Assembly (NCBI RefSeq): GCF_000346465.2
Contig: NC_034012.1
Location: 1,389,134 to 1,453,133 of the forward strand
Direction: 5' to 3'
Source: Prunus persica
Lineage: Eukaryota; Streptophyta; Magnoliopsida; Rosales; Rosaceae
DNA length: 64,000 nt
In this document: positions 1-9,581 of the stretch, piece after piece
How positions within the stretch are numbered: the stretch's first letter is position 1
Layout of the letters: every line of letters starts with the position of its first letter
Translations under genes and position numbers: made by a program
Notes under the pieces: model-generated
What the model was told of the DNA's origin: nothing
The model's database searches: none
What the model saw: only the letters and a program-made list of their open reading frames with translations

Positions 1-1282
1 TTAAATTCCATGCTTGAAATTTAACAACATTTCTGAAAGTTTGCATATATGGAAATTGCCAAGTCAGAAAATCCATTTCATATCCCGATCCAATAATATT
101 GTGCCACCTGCCCAATCTTCCCAGAGCCATCTCTCTCCTGTGCATATGGGAACTTTGCTTTGCACCGTGTCACCGGCAGAAGAGATGTACTCTGCATATT
201 GGACAGATGTCACAATCTTATTGGAATGGAATATGAAATGGGTTTTCTGACCTGGTATCCCCGTGCCACGAATGTTTTTCTCGTCTGGGTGACGTGAGAG
301 TCTTGTTTACGCGACCCCCCTCATTTTCTTGTCATAATTAATAAGGTTTGGCACGAGTCATTGTTACGTACTCTGTTTCAATAACATCTAAGTCAGTGGT
401 GGATATTTTCTTGTTCCAGGTGGTGATAGGCACTGACGGACTTGTTAAGGCGCAAGGAGGTGCACCTTCTATTGCCGAAAAAATCATTGTAGATACTTCA
501 AATTTGCTCAGCAAGTGGTGGTGTACAGATTACTTTATTTCTATCTTCAACATTTAAGTAAATGTCTTTGTCATTTTACTTTCATTTATTTTTATATTAC
601 TCCATTTACTTAAGTTTACAATGTAAATAAGGAAGTACCCCCCATTTGGATTCAAATAAAAATACTAGAAAATCAAATTCGCCCCATATCAAAATATGAA
701 AAATCGATTTTAGTGCAAAATACGATTTAGGCAAAAAATGATGGCTCATTAAGTCAATATATACTTCATAATAAAATCTCATAAAATCAAGTTTTCTTAT
801 TTGAAGTGAAAGGAATAAAAACCGCCAAAAATTATCTTGAGAGAATGATTATTCCGAAAAACCATTTTTCATATTATTCCGAAAAACCATTTTTCATACT
901 AAGTCAATATTTTTACATAGAATAATTTTTTATATATGATATGAATGCATAAAGGGACCTAAGGTCAATCTAGGTAAAAAGCTTAGATGTTCAATCCACA
1001 AAGAGTTTTTAGCCTTTCAAAATTGCACATTCGTTAAAAAATTTCTGACTCCGCCAATGATGAGAGGCTCCATTGGAACAACACATCACACCATGAAACA
1101 CATGCACGCTCTCGTAAATGAAGGTTCATCTGTTTATGGGACCACGTAAACATTTCATATCATGAACCAAAAAAATCAGATTTGTTTGGTATTAAATGTT
1201 GTCCCGTTTCACGTGGGATGCTAGACTATATGGCCATGAAACATGACGTCATATAATATCATAAACAGTGCATGCCTTTGCC
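1..1282. other. AT-rich upstream region, no recognised gene
   Basis: No reading frame here resembles a family I know. Two short frames near 14-250 and 348-557 lack support. A 25-bp unit is repeated directly at 848-872 and 873-897. The last 250 bases are presumably the promoter of the farnesene synthase that starts at 1329. Confidence 0.5.
848..897. repeat. 25-bp direct tandem repeat (2 copies)
   Basis: Two adjacent identical 25-base units begin with ATTATTCCGAAAAACC at 848 and 873. They lie about 430 bases upstream of the farnesene synthase TATA box. Confidence 0.85.
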
Positions 1283-1290
1283 TATATAAA
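1283..1290 (+). promoter_or_regulatory. TATA box of farnesene synthase
   Basis: TATATAAA lies 39-46 bases upstream of the ATG at 1329. A start site 25-35 bases downstream would leave a very short leader. This is inferred from position and consensus only. Confidence 0.6.
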
Positions 1291-1328
1291 CCCCTCCAAG
1301 AAAGATTTCCATACACCAAGTTTCCATC

Positions 1329-3664
1329 ATGGATTTTAGAACACACTTGCAAGCTGGTGAGCAGCAAATTCTTGAATGCCAGATGCAATCCCAAGCCTCT
1401 TACGACTTGACACAACACGAAAGACGATCTGCCAATTACAAGCCAAATATTTGGAAATATAGTTTCTTTGAATCCCTTGACAGCAAATACCATGTGAGTT
1501 TTCCTTCTCCTCCAAATTAACTTCCTACTATAGCTATTATTTTCTCGATATTTATTAATGAATGATAATTAATATTGCGTATCTTAACTGAGTGCAGGAA
1601 GATGATTATAAAAGGCAATCTGAGAAGCTCATAGAAGATGTTAAGAATATGATATTTGTCGAAACTGAAAATTCAATAGCTCAGTTAGAGCTAGTTGACA
1701 TCATCGCAAAACTAGGCCTCACAAACCACTTTGAAAAGGAAATCAAGGAAACCCTAGACACAATAGCATCTGTTGAAAATAACAGCCCCTGCATAAGCAT
1801 AACAGATGACCTCTATACCACTGCCTTGTACTTTAAGATCCTTAGGCAGCAGGGCTACAAAGTATCACAAGGTAAATATATATTAATTAGTTGCAGAATT
1901 AAGTGTCATATATTTGCATGAACTTGTAAAAAACTCCCATAACTTTATCTTATTTCAGATTTATTTCGTGGCTTCATGGATGAGGAGGGTACATTAAAGA
2001 AAAGCCATCTTTCGGATGTCAAAGGAATGCTTGAACTTTTTGAGGCATCGAACCTGGCTTTAGAAGGTGAAGATATCTTAGATGAGATAAAAGCTTCATC
2101 GAAGGTAGCTCTCAGAGATTCCAATATCTGTAATCTGGACAATAACCTTGCCAAGCATGTGGTCCATGCTTTGGAGCTTTCATCACACAGAAGAGTGCGG
2201 TGGTTCAATGTTAAAGGGCACATAGACGCCTATGAGAAAGACAATCACGTCAACACCATTTTACTTGAATTGGCTAAACTTAACTTTAACATGGTTCAAG
2301 CAAAACTGCAAAAAGATCTAAGGGAGGCATCCAAGTAAGTAAAAGCAAACCAACCAATCAATATCTTCTTTGGATAACGAAAGAATATATCATTTAAGGG
2401 ACGTGGTGTCTTATAAAAGCAAAAATAATGCTAATAATGTTGTTGCCTTTTTGTTTTCTGATGCGTGACTTAGGTGGTGGAACAATCTGGGCCTCACACA
2501 GCACTTGAACTTTGCAAGAGATAGATTGGTCGAGTGTTTCATGTGTGCTGTGGGGTTAAATTTCCAGCCTGACTACACATCTTTTAGAATATGGCTTACT
2601 AAAGTCGTCAACCTGATTCTGATAATAGACGACGTTTACGACATTTATGGCTCATTGGAAGAGCTAAAGTGCTTCACCGACGCCGTTGACCGGTTAGTTA
2701 GTTTTGGTATAAAACACATTAGTATTGGAAAAGGGTTGGTTTCATAATGTCTAGATAATTGTCATCAATGTCTTCAACTCAGGTGGGATGTTGGGGAAAC
2801 TGAGGCGCTTCCAGAGTGTATGAAGATCTGCTTCCAAGTGCTCTACAACACTACTTGTGAAATTGCTCATGAAATTGAGGAGGAAAATGGTTGGAATCAA
2901 GTGTTACCTCAGTTGAGGAAAGTGGTACTAGTCTAGCTAGGCCTGTTCCTTTTTCTTTTTTTTTAAAATTTTATATCTTCATATATGGTTGAGCTTGAAA
3001 TTATTATTTTGACTCTTTAGTGGGCAGATTTTTGTAAAGCATTATTAGTGGAGGCAGAATGGTACAGTAGGGCCTATACACCATCCCTGGAAGAGTACCT
3101 CAGTATTGGATGCATTTCATCATCAGTTTCAGTGCTTTTGGTCCATTCATTTTTCTCCACAACTCATCATCAGGGAATCCAAGAGATTGCTGATTTTCTG
3201 CACAAGAATGAAGATCTTGTGTATAATTTATCTCTGATAGTTCGGCTCAGCAATGATTTGGGAACTTCTGCAGTAATCTTCTTTCTTCGTTAGGTTTTCT
3301 TAATCAAACAAGTCAAATATAATCAAATCAAATCAAATTAATTAATTGATTGATTGGTTAACAGGCAGAACAAGAGCGAGGGGATGCTCCCTCAGCAATC
3401 CTATGTTACATGAGAGAGGTGAATGTTTGTGAAGATGTAGCTAAGAAGAACATCAAGGACATGATAGAGAATGCATGGAAGAAAATAAATGCAAAATGCT
3501 TGAGAACCCCACAAGTGCCTTCTCTGTCACCATTCATCAACATTACCACAAATATTGCTCGAGTGGCGCACAGCCTTTACCAAGATGGAGATGCGTTTGG
3601 TGATCAAGAGAAAGGAACTCGCATCCTGATTCAGTCTCTACTAGTTCAGCCTTTACTACTTTGA
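1329..3664 (+). CDS. AFS1: (E,E)-alpha-farnesene synthase (TPS-b), intact
   Basis: Predicted to ionise farnesyl diphosphate and release the acyclic sesquiterpene alpha-farnesene, a Rosaceae fruit and leaf volatile. Seven exons: 1329-1493, 1598-1871, 1959-2334, 2474-2692, 2783-2924, 3021-3272, 3365-3664. All junctions are GT-AG and in phase and give 575 residues, about the length of apple AFS1 (576). The opening MDFRTHLQAG, RRSANYKPNIW (the RRx8W motif), IIDDVYDIYG (aspartate-rich DDxxD) and NDLGTSAAE (NSE/DTE) are all present. The seven-exon layout is standard for the family. No transit peptide precedes RRx8W, so a cytosolic enzyme using FPP is likely. Whole-length similarity to apple AFS1 is from recall, not alignment. 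An ocimene synthase is the main alternative but less likely. Degraded copies lie just downstream. Confidence 0.93.
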
Positions 3665-3785
3665 GATCAATTGAACTAATAATTAAGCTCTCTATGTATT
3701 TAATTAGAATAAGGTAAACATGATTTACCAGCATTTTTATTTTACTTTGGACGATGTACTTATCTTTCAACATTATTGGCCAAAG

Positions 3786-3787
<2 letters not shown>

Positions 3788-3819
<32 letters not shown>
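3788..3819. repeat. (TA)n microsatellite
   Basis: About 32 bases of alternating T and A. They stand where the homologous block at 6960-7000 has only a short ATATAT, at the left edge of sequence missing from that block. Confidence 0.9.
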
Positions 3820-3823
<4 letters not shown>

Positions 3824-3835
3824 AAATATGTATAT

Positions 3836-3936
3836 GTGAGTTTTTTTCACACACACAACACGGATGCTAGGACTCGAACCCAAGACCTTACCTAAGGGAG
3901 TAAATACTCCAAACCACTACACTAGTGGGTCCTTTG
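3836..3936 (-). mobile_element. tRNA-derived SINE, copy 1
   Basis: Read on the minus strand, the sequence carries an A-box-like TAGTGTAGTGG and a B-box GGGTTCGAGTCCT about 40 bases apart. These are the internal RNA polymerase III promoter parts of a tRNA-derived SINE. A related copy at 45535-45627 aligns over nearly the whole length with scattered substitutions. The matching block near 6980 lacks this sequence, which fits insertion here. Confidence 0.65.
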
Positions 3937-4216
3937 TGCTTTTGTCAGTAGTGAATGAAAACCAAAAACTCAACAATTCCCATCGCTATATCAAAATAAG
4001 TACAATCCAGAGTCTTTATATTTGATGCTGGCATTGACATTTTGAATCTAGTTTTGTTTGTCTTCTTTTAATGGATGATTGTTTACTTTTCAAAAAGAAG
4101 TACAGATACCGATTACTGATGTTGGATTCCTCGTTGATTTTTGATGTAACAGTATTTTTTGTGTTTTTAGCCTTAATCTCTATGGTTTTATTGCAAGAGT
4201 TTGGCATGATGTAGCC

Positions 4217-5017
4217 ATGTTTACGCATCAGTGATGGGTATGAGAAAAAAAGAATGATTTTCATTCCTAACTTCCTGCTCATTTACTTCCAATTAGGAAT
4301 GAAGAAATACGTGGATAAGCGTAATCACATTCCCTCAAAATTAGGAGTAAGATCAACTAGGGAGGGGTAGTTGATCCAATTCTCATTCCTTTTTTCCCTT
4401 ACTACCCTCCAAAATACCCTTACCACTTTAAGATAATTACAAAACACCCCAAACCCTAGAAAAATAAAAACTCACTCCACTTTAATATTATCAATTTAAT
4501 TTCGTTCAAATATTATTTGAAATTAGTTACTTTAGCACCACAATCTGGAGGACACATGAACATAAAACAAAAACTATTGACACTTGTTATGTTCTTCCAT
4601 CCCATAAAATGAAGAAACCAAACTTTTGAAGTCTTTTTTATTTGAAAAAAATAAAATTCAATGGATGTTTATTAATCACCGTTGAAAAAAAGCAACTTGT
4701 TTATTATTTCAATGGCTATTTTTTTCTATTATATTCCTTATATTATTATATACTAGTTTTTTTTATCACTCGTTATATAGTATCTTATATTGTTCAATTT
4801 GGTTTTTTACAAGTTATTTAGGTGAAAAATATATATTTATATGTGCAGGACATTTTAGTAATCAAATTAGTTTAGGTTCTGATTTATGAGAATTAGTAAA
4901 CAATAATAATGGGAATAAACTTCATTCCTGTGATGATTCCATATAGTTAGTAAGCAGCTTAATGGGAATTATTCTTCCTCGATTCTTGATTTCCTCCATT
5001 CTTGAAAAGTAAACGGT
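4217..5017. mobile_element. Probable insertion of about 800 bp, type unclear
   Basis: Flanks 4183-4216 and 5018-5075 are nearly contiguous in the paralogous block at 6985-7078, so about 800 bases were inserted here or lost there. The interior is AT-rich, has no coding sequence, and carries repeated motifs such as AGGAATGA and CATTCCT near both ends, which suggests a non-autonomous element. I could not define clear inverted termini or a target duplication. Confidence 0.4.
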
Positions 5018-5885
5018 GTAGTCTCCACCATATAATTCTTGCACCTTTCTTCTTTTGGGTCAGAAAGGGAATTAATTTTGGAATTAATTTAGGGCCACAA
5101 AAGTAAAAGAACGAAGAGGAAACAAACATTAATACAACAAGATAGATGGAGACATCAGCTGAGAACATTTAGACCAGCAATTGACAACTACCCATATAGA
5201 ATGAAACTTGGGGGACCCGACAATCCAAATCTTCCTCTCCTTCCACATGAAATGTGAGGTTTCTGGTCCACAAGTTATCAACTCCAACTTTCTATCTTTT
5301 CGTTATAAACCATATATATCTCAGAGAGGTTGTATTATTTTCTTTTTAGTCGGTGAGGTCGTATTCTTGGGTTGGTATAGTAATGAAATATTTGCTAATT
5401 TGCTATTTTCTTATCAAAACATGTCTTATGATTTGTGCATATCTTTTTTACACCAGAGACAGAGAGTGAGAACTTGAAGTTTGCAAGAGATAAAATTGGT
5501 CCAATTATAATGGATTGAGGAGGAGATGTTGGGAGTATTTTTTCCTCATTTGAGCAAAGTGGTACTTGGCAGCATTGCTCATTTCAACATACTATATATA
5601 ATATAAGCTATATAGCTTGTAAAGATTGTTGAAACTATTTCCTTTTTCCTCGGAGTTGATTTTCTGCAAGTTAATGAAGACCTTGTGTACAATACCTCTC
5701 TCATAGTTCAACTCACCGATGATTTGGGAACTTCCGTTATAATGAATTTCAATCTTTCATTGTTAATTATGTTATGATATGATATTATAGAATGACTATG
5801 TATGTTATAAATGGAGCATTTTTTTTTCACCATTTTAACCTAAGGTGTATCATTATTACTCTTCTCAATATTTATCACGTATCTA

Positions 5886-5965
5886 TTAGTAGGTTCGGCC
5901 TTAAGGGTGGGTGGGAAGGGCCTGGCCATGGGCCTCCAACTAAGGGGGCCCCAAAATTCTTTAAT
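5886..5965. repeat. GC-rich dispersed repeat fragment
   Basis: A short GC-rich island (AAGGGCCTGGCCATGGGCC, then GGGGGCCCC) in very AT-rich sequence, between farnesene-synthase fragment copies 1 and 2. A similar GGGGCCCC-rich stretch occurs at 28800-28975. Probably a transposon remnant; class not identified. Confidence 0.3.
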
Positions 5966-6790
5966 ATTATATATATACCAGCATCCAACTTTATGAAAAA
6001 AAAATTAAAAAAAAGAACGATGAAATTGAATGAGGAAAACACAATTCCTCTTCCTGGAAGAAACACCAACACACTTCCTCTTTTCCTACCATGACATTAA
6101 ATGGAAAGACTTTGGTTCTCCTGCTCCTACTATGGAAGAACATACTCTCTATTTAATCCACCACCATATTTGGTATAGCAATGGAATATTTGGTAATTTG
6201 TTCTTTTCTTATCAAAACATGTCTTATGATTTGTGCATATCTTTTTCACACTAGAGAATGAGAACTTGAACTTTGCGAGATAAAAGACTTGTCCAATTAT
6301 AATGGATTGAGAGTTTTTTTTCTTTCCTCATTTGAGCAAAGCGTTACTTGGAAGCCTTGCTCTTTTTACCCTCGGAGCTAATTTTCGGCAAGTTAATGAA
6401 GGGATCCAGATCCTCTGCTTGGATTTTCTCTATTATGATCTGCTTCACTTCTTTCCTCCATGTGGCACCTCATTAGGTTCAAGTTATACACATCATCTTT
6501 AAAATAAAACCTTAATTTTCTAATATTAAAAAAGAAAAAACTAACTCTAAACTAACGTGAAACTTAACATCCCTAGTCTCTCTTCTCCCTTCTTATTTTC
6601 CAAATTCTTCCGCAAGCATTCATTTTATGGATCATACCCTTATCCCTCCAAGCTGGGCTGGAGCATATTTGTTTTTAACGGGAACCATGGTGAGCTTGAA
6701 ATTCGTAATTGATTAAAAGAATTCAATTTAAAAATGGAAAAACGAACAAAAGGAGATCAATATGCTACCATCTCGGTATATTGGTAGTTC

Positions 6791-6850
6791 AGCCTTTATT
6801 ACTTTTTTTTTGGGTAAATGCCACAAGGTGTCCCCATAGCCTTTACTACT
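6791..6850 (-). mobile_element. Truncated poly-A retro-insertion with 13-bp target duplication
   Basis: AGCCTTTATTACT (6791-6803) and AGCCTTTACTACT (6838-6850) flank 34 bases that on the minus strand end in a run of eight A. The intact gene has this 13-mer only once, at its own stop region (3650-3662). This is the pattern of a 5'-truncated retroelement inserted by target-primed reverse transcription. Confidence 0.65.
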
Positions 6851-8580
6851 TTGAGATCAATTGAACTAATAATTAAGCTCTCTATCTATTTAATTAGAAT
6901 AAAGTCATAATATGATGCACGAACATTTTTATTTTACCTTGGACGATGTACTTATCATTGGATCAACATTATTGGCCAAAATATATGGTTTTATTGCAAG
7001 AGTTTGGCATGATGTAGTCATTTTAGTCCCCACCATATAATTCTTGCACCCTTTCCTTTCTTGGGTCAGAAAGGGAATTCATTCCAAGGGCCCCAAAAGG
7101 AAAGGTACGCAGAGGAAACAGACAGCAATACAACAAGATAGAGACGTGAGCTGAGAACATTTAGACCCAGCAATTTCCAGGAAACCCGAAAACATCACTA
7201 TTGCAGAATGAAACTTGGGGGACACCCGAGCACGGCAAGCCCGACAATTTAAAAGAATGGTGAGAACATTCAACCTTTTCACGTGAAACATTAATGTGAG
7301 GTTTTTGGTCCACGAATTTCCAATTACAACTTTGCATCTTTTCAGCATAAACCGTATATATCTTCGAGAGGTCGTATTCTTTGGGTTGGTATAGCAATGG
7401 AATATGGAGTAATTTGCTCTTTTCTTATCAAAACATGTCTTATGATTTGTGCATATCTTTTTCACACCAGAGAGTGATACCTTGAACTTTGCAAGAGAAA
7501 AGATTTGTCCAATTATATTGGATTGAGAGCTTTTTTTTTTTTCCTCATTTGAACAAAGTGGTACTTGGAAGCCTTGCTCTGTTTACCCTCAGAGCTGATT
7601 TTCTGCAAGTTAATGAAGATTTTGTGCAAAATAAATTATAAGTAAGAAGGTGAGCTTGGTACGGTGAAACACGTCAAAGACGTTATTTTAAAGCCTTTGT
7701 AGCCTCCCTATGTGCAGGTATTGACGGTCTACAAGACTCCAACCCCTTGTACACAAACTCAAGATCCGCTATGAGCACGTTCATAGATGGATATAGATAT
7801 CCAAGTCACAGAACCATTGTTCAGAATAATAATATAAGTAGAGAAAGTATAAAAAGTAGAAGATGAGAGAATTAGATAGTGGTGGTGATTGTGGTATGTG
7901 ATATTCTGATGGTGTATTGTGGTTGTTCAAATGTGAAGGAGGAGTGACATTTTATAGGCATCCAATAACATGTAACATTCACTACATTAAACTAGAAAAT
8001 TAAGGCATTCAATATAGAAATAAAACTTGAAAATTAAATATTAAATAAATAAAATAAAACAGCAAAAATAATTAAATAAATCAAAATAGTTAAAATTTTA
8101 AACCTTTTTAAAATTCCAACAAAAATAACTAATTAAAGCCCGACAATTGAAACAAGAATGGTCAGAACATTGAACCTTTCCATGTGAAACATTAATGTGA
8201 GGTTTCTGATCCACGAGTTCCCAACCACAACTACGTTAAATCTTGTTAAAATGATGAGCAAAAATATATCTATGTTATAAAAGGGAACATTGTCTTCTAG
8301 TTCAGTGAATTTCATAGGGTGTACAACCTTTTAAGTTATACAAAAGGATGACTAAACAAGGAAATAAAAGTCAAAGAACTAAACAAGGCACGATGAATGG
8401 TGATTGATGAGCATGATGAATGGTAATGGAGATAATTAAGGACATTTAATATAATATGTATATTAATTAATCAACTGATTAACAGGCTGAACAAAAAGAA
8501 AAGAGAGGCGACGCTCCTTCATTCATCAACCCTTGTCCTATGTTACATGCGATGCGACAAGTGGAACCTCTACTTCTACT

Positions 8581-9206
8581 CATTTCATTCCACTTTGGGC
8601 CAACCTCTGGTCCTCCTAGTCCTAGTCGCAGTTTGTCTCTCTATATTAGGGCTCGGGCCTTTCTGGTTTTATTTTTGTTGAAATTTTAATCTTTACCCCA
8701 ACAAGAGAAAATAAAGCCCAATTGAAATTGAATTGAACTTTAAATCGACAACTTCTCACCTGTCTTGGTTACAAAAAAGACAATCTAGCTCATGTAAACC
8801 TAAATGGTCATGAGAATTGGCTATTTGCCTATTTTCTTAGCTATTTTCTTCAACAATAGACACATTAAATGTGATAGATGTAAGATATTGTTTGTTTTTT
8901 TTTCGTTGTTTATCTTTTTTTTTGACAATGTTAAAGACTAAAGTAATATGTGTTAATTTCTTTTTGAGACTATGTAAATGTTATTTCTTTTTAATAGGAG
9001 CGATATTGTAGGAGCGGGATTCAAACATACGACTACCAAACAGGTGCATGAATAATTACTCTTACACAGTTGAGTTACAAGACCTTACCCATGCAAAAGG
9101 CTATTTAGCAAAGGATCCAAGAGGAGGAGAAACACGAAAGAAGAACCATTTATGTAATGCTTAATAACATTATTAAAAAAAAATGGAAAAAATGGAGGGA
9201 ATATCT
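8581..9206. other. Spacer before the eIF4B-like gene
   Basis: No gene seen. It holds a SINE-like piece at 9000-9085; otherwise AT-rich sequence with homopolymer runs. Confidence 0.6.
9000..9085 (-). mobile_element. SINE-like fragment, second family
   Basis: The minus strand shows TTGTAACTCAACTGTGTAAG (A-box-like) and GTTTGAATCCCGC (B-box-like) with tRNA-like spacing. A related copy is at 41195-41268. The boxes are degenerate, so this is a relic. Confidence 0.4.
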
Positions 9207-9214
9207 TATAAATA
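9207..9214 (+). promoter_or_regulatory. TATA box of eIF4B-like gene
   Basis: TATAAATA lies about 370 bases upstream of the ATG, which would give a leader of roughly 340 bases containing the GA microsatellite at 9515-9571. Confidence 0.45.
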
Positions 9215-9511
9215 CATCACATAGGTCGGTTAATGATCGGACGGCTCAGAGTGAAGGTGAGAGAGACACATCTAATAGAAAGTCTAACGAACAGTACGGA
9301 CGGAAAAGAACGCAAGTGGTGAACTCCCAATAAGCAAAATAGTTTTGAGAGAGAAGCAGAGGCGATCTTTAAGGTTCGGGAGCTTTCCCTCTGCTTCTTC
9401 TCCACAATCTCTCTCTCTATATCTCTGTCTTCTTCTGTCCAAATCTCCAATCAAAAGTACCATCGTCTTCAACAACAAATCAAAGCGGAGCTCAGGAAGA
9501 TCTTTCAAGTG

Positions 9512-9514
<3 letters not shown>

Positions 9515-9571
<57 letters not shown>
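9515..9571. repeat. (GA)n microsatellite in 5' leader
   Basis: 57 bases of GA repeats end 10 bases before the ATG of the eIF4B-like gene. It is the only GA/CT leader in the window with GA, rather than CT, on the coding strand. Confidence 0.95.
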
Positions 9572-9574
<3 letters not shown>

Positions 9575-9581
9575 GGGGAGA

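Larger units (their letters stand above)
3665..8580 (+). pseudogene. Degenerate tandem array of farnesene-synthase fragments
   Basis: Pieces of the upstream gene and its 3' flank recur in the same orientation. Copy 1: exon 4 at 5472-5503, exon 5 end with donor at 5512-5567, exon 6 at 5655-5737. Copy 2: 6262-6295, 6318-6350, 6374-6400. Copy 3: 7480-7503, 7540-7565, 7592-7640. A stop codon plus 3' flank matching 3650-3770 is at 6838-6960. An exon 7 start behind an AACAG acceptor is at 8486-8563. The spacer before each exon 4 piece is also shared (5373-5470, 6170-6260, 7388-7475; part again at 8135-8235). The exon 6 piece of copy 1 still reads DFLQVNEDLVYNTSLIV in frame, but no copy is complete and exons 1-3 are absent. 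None is predicted to be functional. Confidence 0.85.

Noticed and set aside
14..250. 78-residue open frame at window start
   Set aside because: No recognisable family, no intron logic, AT-rich chance frame; nothing supports a gene.
348..557. Frame with VVIGTDGLVKAQGGAPS behind a TTCCAG acceptor-like site
   Set aside because: Could be a 3' exon of a gene from the left, but the family is not recognisable and a donor/acceptor pair cannot be shown. blastp of the peptide would decide.
5655..5737. Open AFS exon 6 piece as a functional exon
   Set aside because: Flanking exons are missing or truncated and exon 7 lies 2.7 kb away behind other broken copies, so no complete enzyme can be spliced.
7079..7465. 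128-residue minus-strand frame
   Set aside because: Lies in the duplicated AFS spacer; the homologous block at 5020-5440 does not keep the frame open.
9000..9085. True tRNA gene
   Set aside because: A and B box-like parts exist but the acceptor stem does not pair and the boxes are degenerate; fits a SINE relic.
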